Notes: generated from the sequence alone by a model not told the origin. Numbered from the stretch's first letter, positions 5,994 to 13,217 are shown. The stretch is DNA of 14,593 bases from Pseudomonadota bacterium (GCA_023443095.1 JAEZVV010000101.1:1-14593); one strand, 5' to 3'. Numbers and translations: made by a program.

Positions 5994-6917
5994 TCAGGCA
6001 TTAGGATTAAAGGGTTTCCCCAGGGAGGCCGGCATATTGAGCCGGATCCAGCGCGGGTTGCGCGAGATGATCGCCAGCACCACGATGGTGGCGACATACG
6101 GCGTCATCGCGATCAGCTGGGTGGCCACCGCCACCCCCATGCCCTGAAGGTGAAACTGGAGAATCGTCACGCCGCCGAACAGGTAGGCTCCGGCCAGGAC
6201 CCGCGCCGGCCGCCAGGTGGCAAAAGTGACCAGGGCCAGGGCGATCCAGCCGCGCCCGGCCACCATGCCCTCGACCCACAGCGGGGTGTAGACCGTGGCG
6301 AGGAAAGCGCCAGCCAGGCCCGAGCAGGCCCCCGAAAACAGCAAGGCCGCATAACGGATCCCGCGCACCGAATACCCCAGCGCGTGCGCCGACTGCGGTG
6401 ACTCCCCCACGGCCCGCAGCACCAGGCCGGCACGGGTGCGGAACAGGAACCACGCCACCGCCGCCACCAGGACGAAGGAGAAATACACCATCCAGTGCTG
6501 GGCAAAAAAAGCCGGGCCGGCAAACGGCAGGTCGCGCAGAAACGGAATGCCGTCGCCGAGCCGCGCCGGCAGACTCAGGCCCTGGTACTTCTGCCCCAGG
6601 AAGGCCGACAGGCCGGCCCCCAGCAGCGCCAGCGCAAGGCCGGTGGCGTACTGGTTGGTCAGCAGGCCCAGCGCGAAGATCGAAAACAGGCTGGCCATCG
6701 CCATGCCCACCAGGGCGCCGGCGGCAAAACCCAGCCCGTAGTGGCCGGTGGCATGGACCACCACGAAGCCGGCCAGGGCGGCCATCAGCATGATGCCTTC
6801 GATGCCGAGGTTGATCACGCCCGAGCGCTCGGCCACCAGGATGCCGATCGCCGCCAGCAGCAGGGGCGTGCCCGCGCTCATGGTGGTGGCGATCAGAGAA
6901 GCGAGTGCGGCCTCCAT
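5994..6917 (-). CDS. ABC transporter permease, nucleoside/simple-sugar type (second permease)
   Basis: Inner-membrane permease of the BMP-linked importer, 307 residues, forming the channel with the other permease. It is very hydrophobic with about 8-10 probable membrane segments. SGVINLGIEGIMLMAALAGF near residues 30-50 is the hallmark of the branched-chain/sugar-type permease family (BPD_transp_2). The cytoplasmic loop RAVGESPQSAHALGYSVRGI is the typical ATPase-contact loop. It resembles the YufQ/NupQ-type half of nucleoside importers. The ATG at 6917 overlaps the stop of the preceding permease by one base (TGATG), a sign of coupled translation. An open frame extends further upstream but is a shadow of the first permease. 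Confidence 0.92.
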   Translation of the reverse strand: MEAALASLIATTMSAGTPLLLAAIGILVAERSGVINLGIEGIMLMAALAGFVVVHATGHYGLGFAAGALVGMAMASLFSIFALGLLTNQYATGLALALLGAGLSAFLGQKYQGLSLPARLGDGIPFLRDLPFAGPAFFAQHWMVYFSFVLVAAVAWFLFRTRAGLVLRAVGESPQSAHALGYSVRGIRYAALLFSGACSGLAGAFLATVYTPLWVEGMVAGRGWIALALVTFATWRPARVLAGAYLFGGVTILQFHLQGMGVAVATQLIAMTPYVATIVVLAIISRNPRWIRLNMPASLGKPFNPNA

Positions 6918-8008
6918 CACGCGGCCTCCGTCTTGCGCTGGGAGAAACCGCGCCAGCGAACCTGGTAGAGGATCAACATGTCGCAGGCGAGCAGGAAAAA
7001 CAGCAGCAGGCCCTGGTACACCCCGGTGAGCGCGGCCGGCACGCCCAGGCGGGTCTGGGCCAGTTCGCCGCCGATGTAGAAGAGCGCCATCACCAGCGAA
7101 GCCAGAACGATGCCGAGCGGATGCAGCCGCCCGACAAAGGCAACGATGATCGCGGCAAAGCCGTAGCCGGGCGAAATGGTCGGCGTGAGCTGCCCCACCG
7201 GACCCGTGGCTTCGACCCCGCCGGCAATGCCGGCCAAGGCGCCCGAGACCATCAGCGAGAACCACAGCAGCTTGCGCGAGGAAAAACCGCTGTAGCTCGC
7301 GGCCAGCGGCGCCTGCCCTGAAACCCGAAGCTGGAAGCCGAGGAAGGTGCGGGTCAGCAGCACCCAGCCGGCCGCGGCGGCCAGCAAGGCGAGGATCGCG
7401 CCCAGGTTGAGCCGGGTGCCTTCAAGGATGATCGGCATCCGCGCCACCGACTCGAACAGCTTGCTCTGCGGAAAGCCGAATCCCAGCGGGTCCTTGAGCG
7501 GCCCGTGCACCGCCCACGACAAGAGCAGCTGGGCGACGTAGACCAGCATCAGGCTGACCAGGATCTCGCTCGCGTGGAAGCGGTCGCGCAAAAGCGCGGT
7601 GATCGCCGCCCAGGCCATCCCGCCCAGGGCCGAAGCCACCAGGATTCCGACCAGGATGACGGGCGAGGCGCCGCTGCTGGCAGCCAGCGCCACCGCACCG
7701 CCGGCGATGGCGCCGACGATCAGCTGGCCTTCGGCACCGATGTTCCAGACGTTGGCGCGAAAACAGATCGCCAGCCCCACTGCGGTCAGGATCAGCGGCG
7801 TGGCTTTGAGCCCGACTTCGCTCCATCCGCGCAGGCTGGCGATCGGCTCGATCAGGAAGACATAGACGGCGGCGACCGGGTCCTTGCCCATCGCGGCAAA
7901 CAGCAGGAGCCCGGCAACCACGGTCAGCACGATCGCGGCCAGCGGCGACAGCCAGGCCATCAGCTGCGAGGGATGGGCGCGGGCAACGAGGTAGAGCGGT
8001 GATCTCAT
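6917..8008 (-). CDS. ABC transporter permease, nucleoside/simple-sugar type (first permease)
   Basis: Partner inner-membrane permease, 363 residues. It has an N-terminal membrane segment (LSPLAAIVLTVVAGLLLFAA) and then a block of further segments. The family motif ICFRANVWNIGAEGQLIVGA sits near residues 80-100. The ATPase-contact loop VSGQAPLAASYSGFSSRK is followed by a Gly-rich segment (VSGALAGIAGGVEATGPVGQ). It resembles YufP/NupP-type permeases. The ATG at 8008 overlaps the ATPase stop in an ATGA, so the two are translationally coupled. A longer frame to 8062 would add an Arg-rich start inside the ATPase gene and is rejected. Ligand type cannot be read from the permease itself. Confidence 0.92.
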   Translation of the reverse strand: MRSPLYLVARAHPSQLMAWLSPLAAIVLTVVAGLLLFAAMGKDPVAAVYVFLIEPIASLRGWSEVGLKATPLILTAVGLAICFRANVWNIGAEGQLIVGAIAGGAVALAASSGASPVILVGILVASALGGMAWAAITALLRDRFHASEILVSLMLVYVAQLLLSWAVHGPLKDPLGFGFPQSKLFESVARMPIILEGTRLNLGAILALLAAAAGWVLLTRTFLGFQLRVSGQAPLAASYSGFSSRKLLWFSLMVSGALAGIAGGVEATGPVGQLTPTISPGYGFAAIIVAFVGRLHPLGIVLASLVMALFYIGGELAQTRLGVPAALTGVYQGLLLFFLLACDMLILYQVRWRGFSQRKTEAA

Positions 8009-9540
8009 GCGTCGAGCTCCGCACGCAGTTCGTCGGTGGTCTCGCTCGGGCCTCCGGGCCACAAACCCGCCATCCAGCGGCCGACTTCGGCCACCGAGAT
8101 GTCGTGCACTCCCACCGCGGGGGACAGGTGGCCACGCGCCATCACCATCAGCACGTCAGACAACTCAAACAGTTCATCGAGTTCCTCGGACACGACGATG
8201 ATCGCGCAGCCGGCGTCGCGCAGAGCGACCAGGGCGTTGCGGATCACCGTGGCCGCGCCGACGTCGACGCCCCAGGTCGGCTGGTTGACCAGCAGCACCC
8301 GCGGCGCGTTGTCGATCTCGCGGCCAACGATAAATTTCTGCAGATTGCCGCCCGAGAGGCTGGAGGCGATCGCCTGCGGACCGCCCGCCTTGACGCCGTA
8401 ACGAGCGATCACCTTGCGGGCGAAGTCAAGCGCGGCGCCGCGCTTGAGAAAGCCCGCACTGTGCAGCGCATCCCCGGTGAGCAAGGCATTGTCGGTGAGC
8501 GACATCTCGGGCACCGCTCCGTGGCCGAGGCGCTCTTCCGGGACGTAGCGCAGACCGCGCGCACGGCGCGCGCGCGGCCCGCGGTGACCGATCGGTTCAC
8601 CGAACAAGATCGTCGACTCGGGCCGGCCGCGGGTCTCTCCCGCCAGCGCGCGCAGCAGCTGCGCCTGGCCGTTGCCCGAAATGCCGGCGATGCCGAGGAT
8701 CTGGCCGCGCCGCACTTCGAGCGTGATCTGCCGCAACGACCCTTGACCGCGGTCGTCGCCCTCGTTGACGACGCCAACGGCCCTCAGGACCACTTCGCCC
8801 GGCGCCGTGCTGTGGCTGGCGATGCTGGGCGGCTCGTCACCGATCATCAGTCGCGCCAGGCTCGCTTCGCTCTCGGCTCGCGGATCGACGCTGGCGACCA
8901 TGCGGCCGCCGCGCATCACGACGCAGCGGTGCGCCAGGCGCCGGATTTCGTCGAGCTTGTGGCTGATGAAAACAATGCTCACGCCTTCGCTCGCGAGCTT
9001 GCGCAAGGTCTCGAACAGGATGCCGACCGCTTGCGGCGTCAGCACCGAGGTCGGCTCGTCGAGGATCAGAAGCCGCGGATTGGTCAGCAGGGCGCGCAGG
9101 ATCTCGACCCGCTGCCGCTCGCCCATCGAGAGTTCGTGGACATAACTCGAAGGCTCGATCGGCAGGCCGTAGCGGCCAGCGACTTCGCGCAGCTTGGCGT
9201 CGATCTCGGCAATCGTCTGGCCGGCGGGGAGGCCGAGCGCGACGTTTTCTGCCACGGTCAAGGTGTCGAAGAGCGCGAAATGCTGAAACACCATCGCGAT
9301 GCCGAGTTCGCGCGCGTGCGCCGGACTCTCGATGGAAACGGGCTGGCCGTCGAAACGCATCTCGCCGGCATCGGGCTGGACCGTGCCGTAGATGATTTTC
9401 ATCAGCGTGCTTTTGCCGGCGCCGTTTTCGCCCAGGACGGCAAGAATTTCGCCCGGCAAAACGTCGAGCGAAACCGCGTCGTTGGCGACAACCGTGGGGT
9501 AACGCTTGGTGATCTGGGAAAGAGCGAGGCGCGGCGTCAT
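8005..9540 (-). CDS. ABC transporter ATPase with two nucleotide-binding domains
   Basis: Cytoplasmic ATPase that drives the importer, 511 residues, with two tandem ATP-binding domains as in the sugar/nucleoside class (YufO/NupA/XylG-like). Domain 1 has Walker A GENGAGKST (37-45), Q-loop Gln 86, signature LSMGERQ (137-143), Walker B LLILDEP (157-163) and the switch ISHKLDEIRRLA. Domain 2 has a degenerate Walker A (GISGNGQAQLL), an intact signature LSGGNLQK and a Walker B-like LLVNQPTWGVD in which Asp-Glu is replaced by Asn-Gln. That is usual for this class, so only one site is likely to hydrolyse ATP. The start at 9540 opens the conserved TPRLALSQITKRYP; no clear Shine-Dalgarno precedes it. 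It is the first gene of the operon and begins 45 nt after a tRNA-Ser. Confidence 0.94.
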   Translation of the reverse strand: MTPRLALSQITKRYPTVVANDAVSLDVLPGEILAVLGENGAGKSTLMKIIYGTVQPDAGEMRFDGQPVSIESPAHARELGIAMVFQHFALFDTLTVAENVALGLPAGQTIAEIDAKLREVAGRYGLPIEPSSYVHELSMGERQRVEILRALLTNPRLLILDEPTSVLTPQAVGILFETLRKLASEGVSIVFISHKLDEIRRLAHRCVVMRGGRMVASVDPRAESEASLARLMIGDEPPSIASHSTAPGEVVLRAVGVVNEGDDRGQGSLRQITLEVRRGQILGIAGISGNGQAQLLRALAGETRGRPESTILFGEPIGHRGPRARRARGLRYVPEERLGHGAVPEMSLTDNALLTGDALHSAGFLKRGAALDFARKVIARYGVKAGGPQAIASSLSGGNLQKFIVGREIDNAPRVLLVNQPTWGVDVGAATVIRNALVALRDAGCAIIVVSEELDELFELSDVLMVMARGHLSPAVGVHDISVAEVGRWMAGLWPGGPSETTDELRAELDA

Positions 9541-9585
9541 CTCGAAGTTCAAGGGCTCGCTGGGTTCGGTGGCCAAGCGTCGGAA

Positions 9586-9675
9586 TGGCGGAGGCGGTGA
9601 GATTCGAACTCACGGAGGGGATAAACCCTCGCCGGTTTTCAAGACCGGTGCCTTAAACCGCTCGGCCACACCTCC
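9586..9675 (-). tRNA. tRNA-Ser (anticodon UGA)
   Basis: A complete serine tRNA of 90 nt including the encoded CCA. The acceptor stem is GGAGGTG/CGCCTCC (one G-T pair), with discriminator G as expected for serine. The D stem is GCC/GGC around AGCGGTTTAA. The anticodon stem CCGGT/ACCGG holds the loop CTTGAAA, giving anticodon TGA for UCA and related codons. A long variable arm, GAGGG with CCCTC, is the class II feature. The T arm is GTGAG/CTCAC with loop TTCGAAT. It is followed after 45 nt by the transporter ATPase gene, with no terminator seen between them. Confidence 0.97.
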
Positions 9676-9738
9676 GCGTTACTGACACGACGACTTGCAT
9701 GTCCAGCCTTGGCCACTGCGCTCTCGCACCACGGCAAC

Positions 9739-9772
9739 AAGACCAGCGCCTAAACCGCTAGTCCACGCTTCC
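9739..9772 (-). pseudogene. Truncated tRNA-Ser remnant (5' half)
   Basis: On the minus strand this begins GGAAGCGTGGACTAGCGGTT and continues through GGTCTTG. Aligned with the intact tRNA-Ser it matches at most positions over 34 bp, with one single-base gap, from the acceptor 5' strand through the D arm into the anticodon loop. After that the similarity stops: there is no matching 3' anticodon stem, variable arm, T arm or acceptor 3' strand. The D stem is also damaged (GAC against GGC). It is therefore a dead 5' half, located about 63 bp upstream of the complete tRNA. Confidence 0.75.
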
Positions 9773-9790
9773 AGTTTCGGGAAACGGCCG

Positions 9791-9796
9791 ATTATA
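9791..9796 (-). promoter_or_regulatory. -10 box of the tRNA-Ser promoter (candidate)
   Basis: A perfect TATAAT on the minus strand. The expected start point, about 7 nt downstream, would lie roughly 12 nt ahead of the tRNA remnant, the usual spacing for a tRNA gene, and about 110 nt ahead of the intact tRNA. The -35 region (CAGCGG, at 17 bp spacing) is poor. The box lies just after the last sox-cluster gene. Confidence 0.45.
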
Positions 9797-9856
9797 TGCA
9801 GAGCCGCGATTGGCCGCTGTGCGGGGTCACGCCAATGCCATGGCGGCGCAGCGAAA

Positions 9857-10321
9857 TCAGCGCGGCGGCTGAGCCATCCGCGCCCGCGCCTGCGCTAGGC
9901 GCGACTCGAGGTAGCCCTCGTAGAACCCGGCGGTATCCGAGCCCAGCAACGGTTCGGCCGCGGGCTGGCCGCGTCCGTCGAGCAACAACACGGCCGGCAC
10001 GGCACGGACGCCGAACTGGCGGGCCAGTTCGGCCTCGCTCACCGAGCGCCCGGCCGCATCGACCAGCAAACGCCGCGCCGTGATGTCGACTTCGCGCACC
10101 AGCGCCCCCGCCGCCAGACGTGGCGCAAGGTAGGAAGCCCGCACCTGCTCGCAATGCGGGCAGCCCGGCGTGCTGAACAGCACGATCACCGGCTGCCCGC
10201 TGCGGCCCGCTTCGGCCGCCAGCGCACGCAGATCGCTCATCCGCGGCAGGGTCGGGCCGGCCCCCGCCGCGGTGGCCAGCCACGCGGCGAGCACCAGGCC
10301 CAGCCAGGAGCGTCGAAGCAT
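9857..10321 (-). CDS. Exported thioredoxin-like protein with CPHC (SoxS/SoxW-like)
   Basis: A 154-residue periplasmic thiol-disulfide protein. Residues 1-21 are a signal peptide (MLRRSWLGLVLAAWLATAAG). The thioredoxin fold follows, with VIVLFSTPGCPHCEQVRASY carrying the active-site pair Cys 54 and Cys 57 (CPHC). The cis-Pro segment FGVRAVPAVLLLDGRG comes later, and the C-terminal helix ends GYLESRLAQARARM. The start is 3 nt after the soxB stop codon with only a weak ribosome site, so translation is probably coupled to soxB. In sox clusters such proteins keep the carrier SoxYZ or other periplasmic thiols reduced; this role is inferred from position and fold. The PGC-x-x-C motif resembles SoxS-type proteins more than SoxW, but no gene symbol is claimed. 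It is the last gene of the cluster. Confidence 0.85.
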   Translation of the reverse strand: MLRRSWLGLVLAAWLATAAGAGPTLPRMSDLRALAAEAGRSGQPVIVLFSTPGCPHCEQVRASYLAPRLAAGALVREVDITARRLLVDAAGRSVSEAELARQFGVRAVPAVLLLDGRGQPAAEPLLGSDTAGFYEGYLESRLAQARARMAQPPR

Positions 10322-10324
10322 GGC

Positions 10325-12040
10325 CTAGGCGTAACCCGGATTGCCCTTGGCGCCCTTGATGAGGGGCTCGTTGAGCTTCAGAGGCTTGACCACCTTCTGG
10401 TCGCGCAGGTAGCTCGCGACGTAGTCCCACACCGGCTCGCCCTTGGCGCCTTCGGCCACCGGCGCCCAGCCCGCCACCTTGTAGGTCTTGTTGGCTTCGA
10501 TCGGCTTGCCGGCCAGACGCATGTCGGTGATGCGCCGGCCCATGCTCTGCGCCGGGTCGATCGCATACTGCAGGCCACCGACCCGCACCATGTCGCCGCC
10601 CTGCTGCAGGTAGGGATCGGGGTTGAAGAGGTTGTCGGCCACGTCTTCGAGCACGGTCTTGATGGTTTCCCCGCTCATCTCGGTCAGGGTGCAGGCCGGA
10701 TAGGTGATCGCGGTCTGGTCCATCAGGTGCTCCATCAGGATCGGCGTGTTGGGCAGGAGCGTCGTTCCCCAGCGGAAGCCGGGCGAGAAGGCGATCTCGG
10801 CGCCGCGGGTCTTCATCAGCGCATCGACGATCAGCTGGTCGAAGCTGCCGTTGAAGTTGCCGCGGCGGTAGAGCAGGCCCTCGGTGACGGCGAGCTTCTC
10901 GTTGAGCTTGCCCTGGTAAGGCGCCCTCACCTTCTTGATCAAGGCGTCCATCGCCGGATCGGCCGGCAGCAGGTTGGAGAACACCGGCATCAGCTTGTAG
11001 CGCCAGTCGCTGATCTTGCCGCCCTTGACGTCGAAGTCGAGCACGACCAGGAACTTGCCGTTGCTGCCGGCGTTGCCGACCAGGGTCTTGCCGCCGGGAT
11101 TGCTGACGATGGTCGGTGCCGGCATGCCGTCGTGGGTGTGGCCGCCCAGGATGGCGTCGATGCCGCGCACCCGGCTTGCCATCTTGAGGTCGACGTCCAT
11201 CCCGTTGTGCGAAAGCACGACCACGACTTGCGCGCCCTTGGCGCGGCACTCGTCGACCGTCTTCTGCATGTTTTCTTCCTGGATCCCGAAGGTCCAGTCG
11301 GGCACGAAGTAGCGCGGGTTGGCCACCGGCGTGTACGGGAAGGCCTGGCCGATCACGGCGACCTTGACCCCGTTCATCTCGCGCATCGAATAGGGCGAGA
11401 AGACCGGATCGCCGAAGTCGTTGGTCTTGACGTTCTGCGCCAGGAAATCGAGCTTGCCCTTGAAGTCCTTGTTGACGATCTCCTCGACCCGCTTGGCGCC
11501 GTAGGTCATCTCCCAGTGCGGCGTCATCATGTCGACGCCGAGCAGCAGGCTGGCGTCGACCATGTCCTGCGCATTGGTCCAGAGCGAGGTCGCCGAGCCC
11601 TGCCAGGTGTCGCCGCCGTCGAGCAGCAGCGCCCCCGGCCGGCTGGCCCGCATCTGCTTGATCAGGGTGGCGAGGTGGGCAAAGCCGCCCACCGCACCGT
11701 AGGTTTTAGCGCCCTCGACGAAATCGAGGTAGGTGAAGGCGTGCGCCTCGGCGGTACCGGGCTTGACCCCGAAGTGCTTGAGCAGGTGTTCGCCCACCAG
11801 GTGCGGGGGCTGGCCAAGCGCACCGCCGACGCCGATGTTGACGCTGGGCTCGCGGAAATGGATCGGCATCAGCTGCGCATGGCAGTCGGTGAAATGCAGG
11901 AAATGCACGTTGCCAAAGCGCGGCAGCTCGTACATCTTGGCCGCGGCCGCCGGGTTGGCTGCCAGCACGTCGCGCGAGGCGAGCGGCATGCCGACGGCAG
12001 CGGCGGCTGCCAGGACCTGAAGGAATTCTCTGCGCTGCAT
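10325..12040 (-). CDS. soxB: SoxB, thiosulfohydrolase of the Sox complex
   Basis: SoxB is a periplasmic dimanganese hydrolase that releases sulfate from the sulfonated SoxYZ carrier during thiosulfate oxidation. This protein is 571 residues, normal for the family. It starts with a twin-arginine signal (MQRREFLQVLAAAAAVG), consistent with Tat export of a folded metalloprotein. The calcineurin-like/5'-nucleotidase metal motifs are all present: FTDCHAQL (Asp 52, His 54), LLDGGDTWQGS (Asp 144), LSHNG (277-280) and GGHTHDG (299-305). The C-terminal nucleotidase-like domain contains NFNGSFDQLIVDAL and EMSGETIKTVLEDVADN. The ATG at 12040 has GGAG 6 nt upstream. It is 12 nt downstream of the TlpA-like thioredoxin gene and 3 nt upstream of the CPHC thioredoxin gene, in one operon. 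Confidence 0.97.
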   Translation of the reverse strand: MQRREFLQVLAAAAAVGMPLASRDVLAANPAAAAKMYELPRFGNVHFLHFTDCHAQLMPIHFREPSVNIGVGGALGQPPHLVGEHLLKHFGVKPGTAEAHAFTYLDFVEGAKTYGAVGGFAHLATLIKQMRASRPGALLLDGGDTWQGSATSLWTNAQDMVDASLLLGVDMMTPHWEMTYGAKRVEEIVNKDFKGKLDFLAQNVKTNDFGDPVFSPYSMREMNGVKVAVIGQAFPYTPVANPRYFVPDWTFGIQEENMQKTVDECRAKGAQVVVVLSHNGMDVDLKMASRVRGIDAILGGHTHDGMPAPTIVSNPGGKTLVGNAGSNGKFLVVLDFDVKGGKISDWRYKLMPVFSNLLPADPAMDALIKKVRAPYQGKLNEKLAVTEGLLYRRGNFNGSFDQLIVDALMKTRGAEIAFSPGFRWGTTLLPNTPILMEHLMDQTAITYPACTLTEMSGETIKTVLEDVADNLFNPDPYLQQGGDMVRVGGLQYAIDPAQSMGRRITDMRLAGKPIEANKTYKVAGWAPVAEGAKGEPVWDYVASYLRDQKVVKPLKLNEPLIKGAKGNPGYA

Positions 12041-12052
12041 GTATTTCTCCGT

Positions 12053-12535
12053 TTACTTCTGGGCAAAGCGCGAGAGCGCCGCCACGTCTTCTTCGAACAT
12101 CTCGCCGCCTTCGGCGTGGACGATGCGACCCTCGCGGTCGACCACGAACACTTCGGGCAGGGTCTTGCGCTTGCCGAACCAGCGGTCCGACTGCGCGCCG
12201 GCCATCGCGGCGGGGAAGGTGTATTGATGGGTCCGCTGGTAGGCCCGAACGGCCTCGGCGGTCTTGTCGATCGAGAAGGTGAGCACGACCAGGTTCGTGC
12301 CCTGGCTCTTTTCGTGCAGCTTCTGGAAATACGGGTTCTGCTTCTTGCAGAACGGGCACCAGGTGGCCCAGAACTCGACCACCACGGTCTTGCCGGTCAA
12401 GTCCGAGGCCTTAATCACGCGGCCGTCGGCCAGCGTGATGTCGGACCAGGTGATGCGCTCCTGCGCCGCCAGAGGAAGCAGCGGCAAAGCCAGCGCCAGC
12501 GCCAGCAGCGCGCGCGTGAAAAGGGTTCGGATCAT
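12053..12535 (-). CDS. Periplasmic TlpA/ResA-like thioredoxin with CPFC (SoxW-like)
   Basis: A 160-residue exported thioredoxin-like protein between soxX and soxB. Residues 1-24 are a signal or anchor (RALLALALALPLLPLAA). The TlpA/AhpC-TSA fold follows: ITWSDITLADGRVIKASDL, then VVVEFWATWCPFCKKQNPYF with Cys 60 and Cys 63 (CPFC), VVLTFSIDKTAEAV, and the cis-Pro segment KTLPEVFVVDREGRIVHAEG. The start at 12535 was chosen because it opens the signal peptide; the longer frame to 12625 overlaps soxX and has no signal-like start. Likely jobs are disulfide reduction of Sox components or of apocytochromes SoxA/SoxX during heme attachment; these are inferences. A leader of 61 nt after soxX contains a strong hairpin. 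Confidence 0.88.
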   Translation of the reverse strand: MIRTLFTRALLALALALPLLPLAAQERITWSDITLADGRVIKASDLTGKTVVVEFWATWCPFCKKQNPYFQKLHEKSQGTNLVVLTFSIDKTAEAVRAYQRTHQYTFPAAMAGAQSDRWFGKRKTLPEVFVVDREGRIVHAEGGEMFEEDVAALSRFAQK

Positions 12536-12558
12536 GATGGGAGCCCTGCCAAAAGGTC

Positions 12559-12584
12559 GCCCGCTGCACGGGTGCGCAGCGGGC
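12559..12584. repeat. Strong inverted repeat between soxX and the CPFC thioredoxin gene
   Basis: A perfect 9-bp stem GCCCGCTGC/GCAGCGGGC (12559-12567 with 12576-12584) with an 8-nt loop. On the minus strand it is followed by GACCTTTTGG, so it could act as a weak internal terminator or as an mRNA processing or protecting hairpin that sets soxAX expression above soxB expression. The role is inferred. Confidence 0.65.
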
Positions 12585-12596
12585 GTGTCGGAACGC

Positions 12597-13208
12597 TTAT
12601 TGGTTGACGGGCGAAGCCGGGTCAAGCAGCAAGGCCATCACGTCCTTGATCTGCGCTTCGGACAGGATCTTGGCGTCGCCATAACGCGGCATCTGCGAAC
12701 ACGCGGTGAAAGCATGCGAGTTCCAGATCTTGCCCCAGGTGTACTTCTGGATCGCTTCGGAGTTGCCGCGCAACTTGCCGTAGTTGTGCAGGCTGGGACC
12801 GATGTTGCCGAAGGCGATTTCCTTCTTGTCGAGCTGATGGCAGGCGTAGCAGTTGCCGCCGTTGACCGTCTTCTCGTTGTCGCTCCACTGCATGCCGACC
12901 CCCGACTGCGCGATCCGCTCGCCCGCCTTCCAGTCGCCCAGGAACTTGCCGTCGGCCGGGTACTGGATGCTGCCAGTGGCGAGTTTCTCGATCAGGGCGA
13001 CCTGCTCTTTCGAGGGGTGGTCGCGTGTTTCGGAGCAGATGGCCTGGGTCTGGCTCTGCTCAAGGCGGTCGAGCTTGGCGATCGAGCGCGCCGAAAACGA
13101 ACTCTTGATCACCGCCTGGGTTTCCTGCTCGGTAGGCGGGGTATAGACGGCGCAGCCGGCCAACACAGCAAGGGCGCAGCCGCCGAGGATGAAGGTGTTC
13201 TTGTTCAT
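12597..13208 (-). CDS. soxX: SoxX, monoheme cytochrome c subunit (lipoprotein form)
   Basis: SoxX pairs with SoxA to form the c-type cytochrome that couples thiosulfate to SoxYZ in the periplasm. This copy has 203 residues. The N-terminus is a lipoprotein signal ending LAVLAGC (lipidated Cys 19), so it is probably membrane tethered. A region of about 95 residues follows, including a lone Cys 58, before the heme site GGNCYACH (Cys 120, Cys 123, His 124). The expected distal Met is in ACSQMPRYG (Met 173). GNIGPSLHNYGKLRGN lies between. AAGGA sits about 8 nt before the ATG. The start is 9 nt after the soxA stop codon. The long pre-heme region and the lipoprotein signal differ from short soluble SoxX proteins. 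Confidence 0.93.
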   Translation of the reverse strand: MNKNTFILGGCALAVLAGCAVYTPPTEQETQAVIKSSFSARSIAKLDRLEQSQTQAICSETRDHPSKEQVALIEKLATGSIQYPADGKFLGDWKAGERIAQSGVGMQWSDNEKTVNGGNCYACHQLDKKEIAFGNIGPSLHNYGKLRGNSEAIQKYTWGKIWNSHAFTACSQMPRYGDAKILSEAQIKDVMALLLDPASPVNQ

Positions 13209-13217
13209 GGCCGGTCC

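Noticed and set aside
5918..6097. 60-codon upstream extension of BMP copy 3
   Set aside because: The extension overlaps the permease end and would bury the lipoprotein signal; the ATG at 5917 has a well-placed GGAG.
7999..9600. Plus-strand open frame of 533 codons opposite the ATPase
   Set aside because: Antisense to a gene with complete Walker and signature motifs; runs into the tRNA; no domain features.
9676..9790. A second complete tRNA upstream of tRNA-Ser
   Set aside because: Only the 5' half is recognisable; no matching 3' acceptor strand, T arm or paired anticodon stem could be found.
9809..9836. Inverted repeat ATTGGC/GCCAAT as a sox operon terminator
   Set aside because: The stem is only 6 bp around a 16-nt loop and no T run follows at a suitable distance.
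10154..12607. Plus-strand open frame of 817 codons across the sox genes
   Set aside because: It is antisense to soxB and both thioredoxin genes, which have clear motifs and signals. Long antisense frames are expected in GC-rich coding DNA, and the translated sequence is low-complexity His/Val/Arg-rich without domain features.
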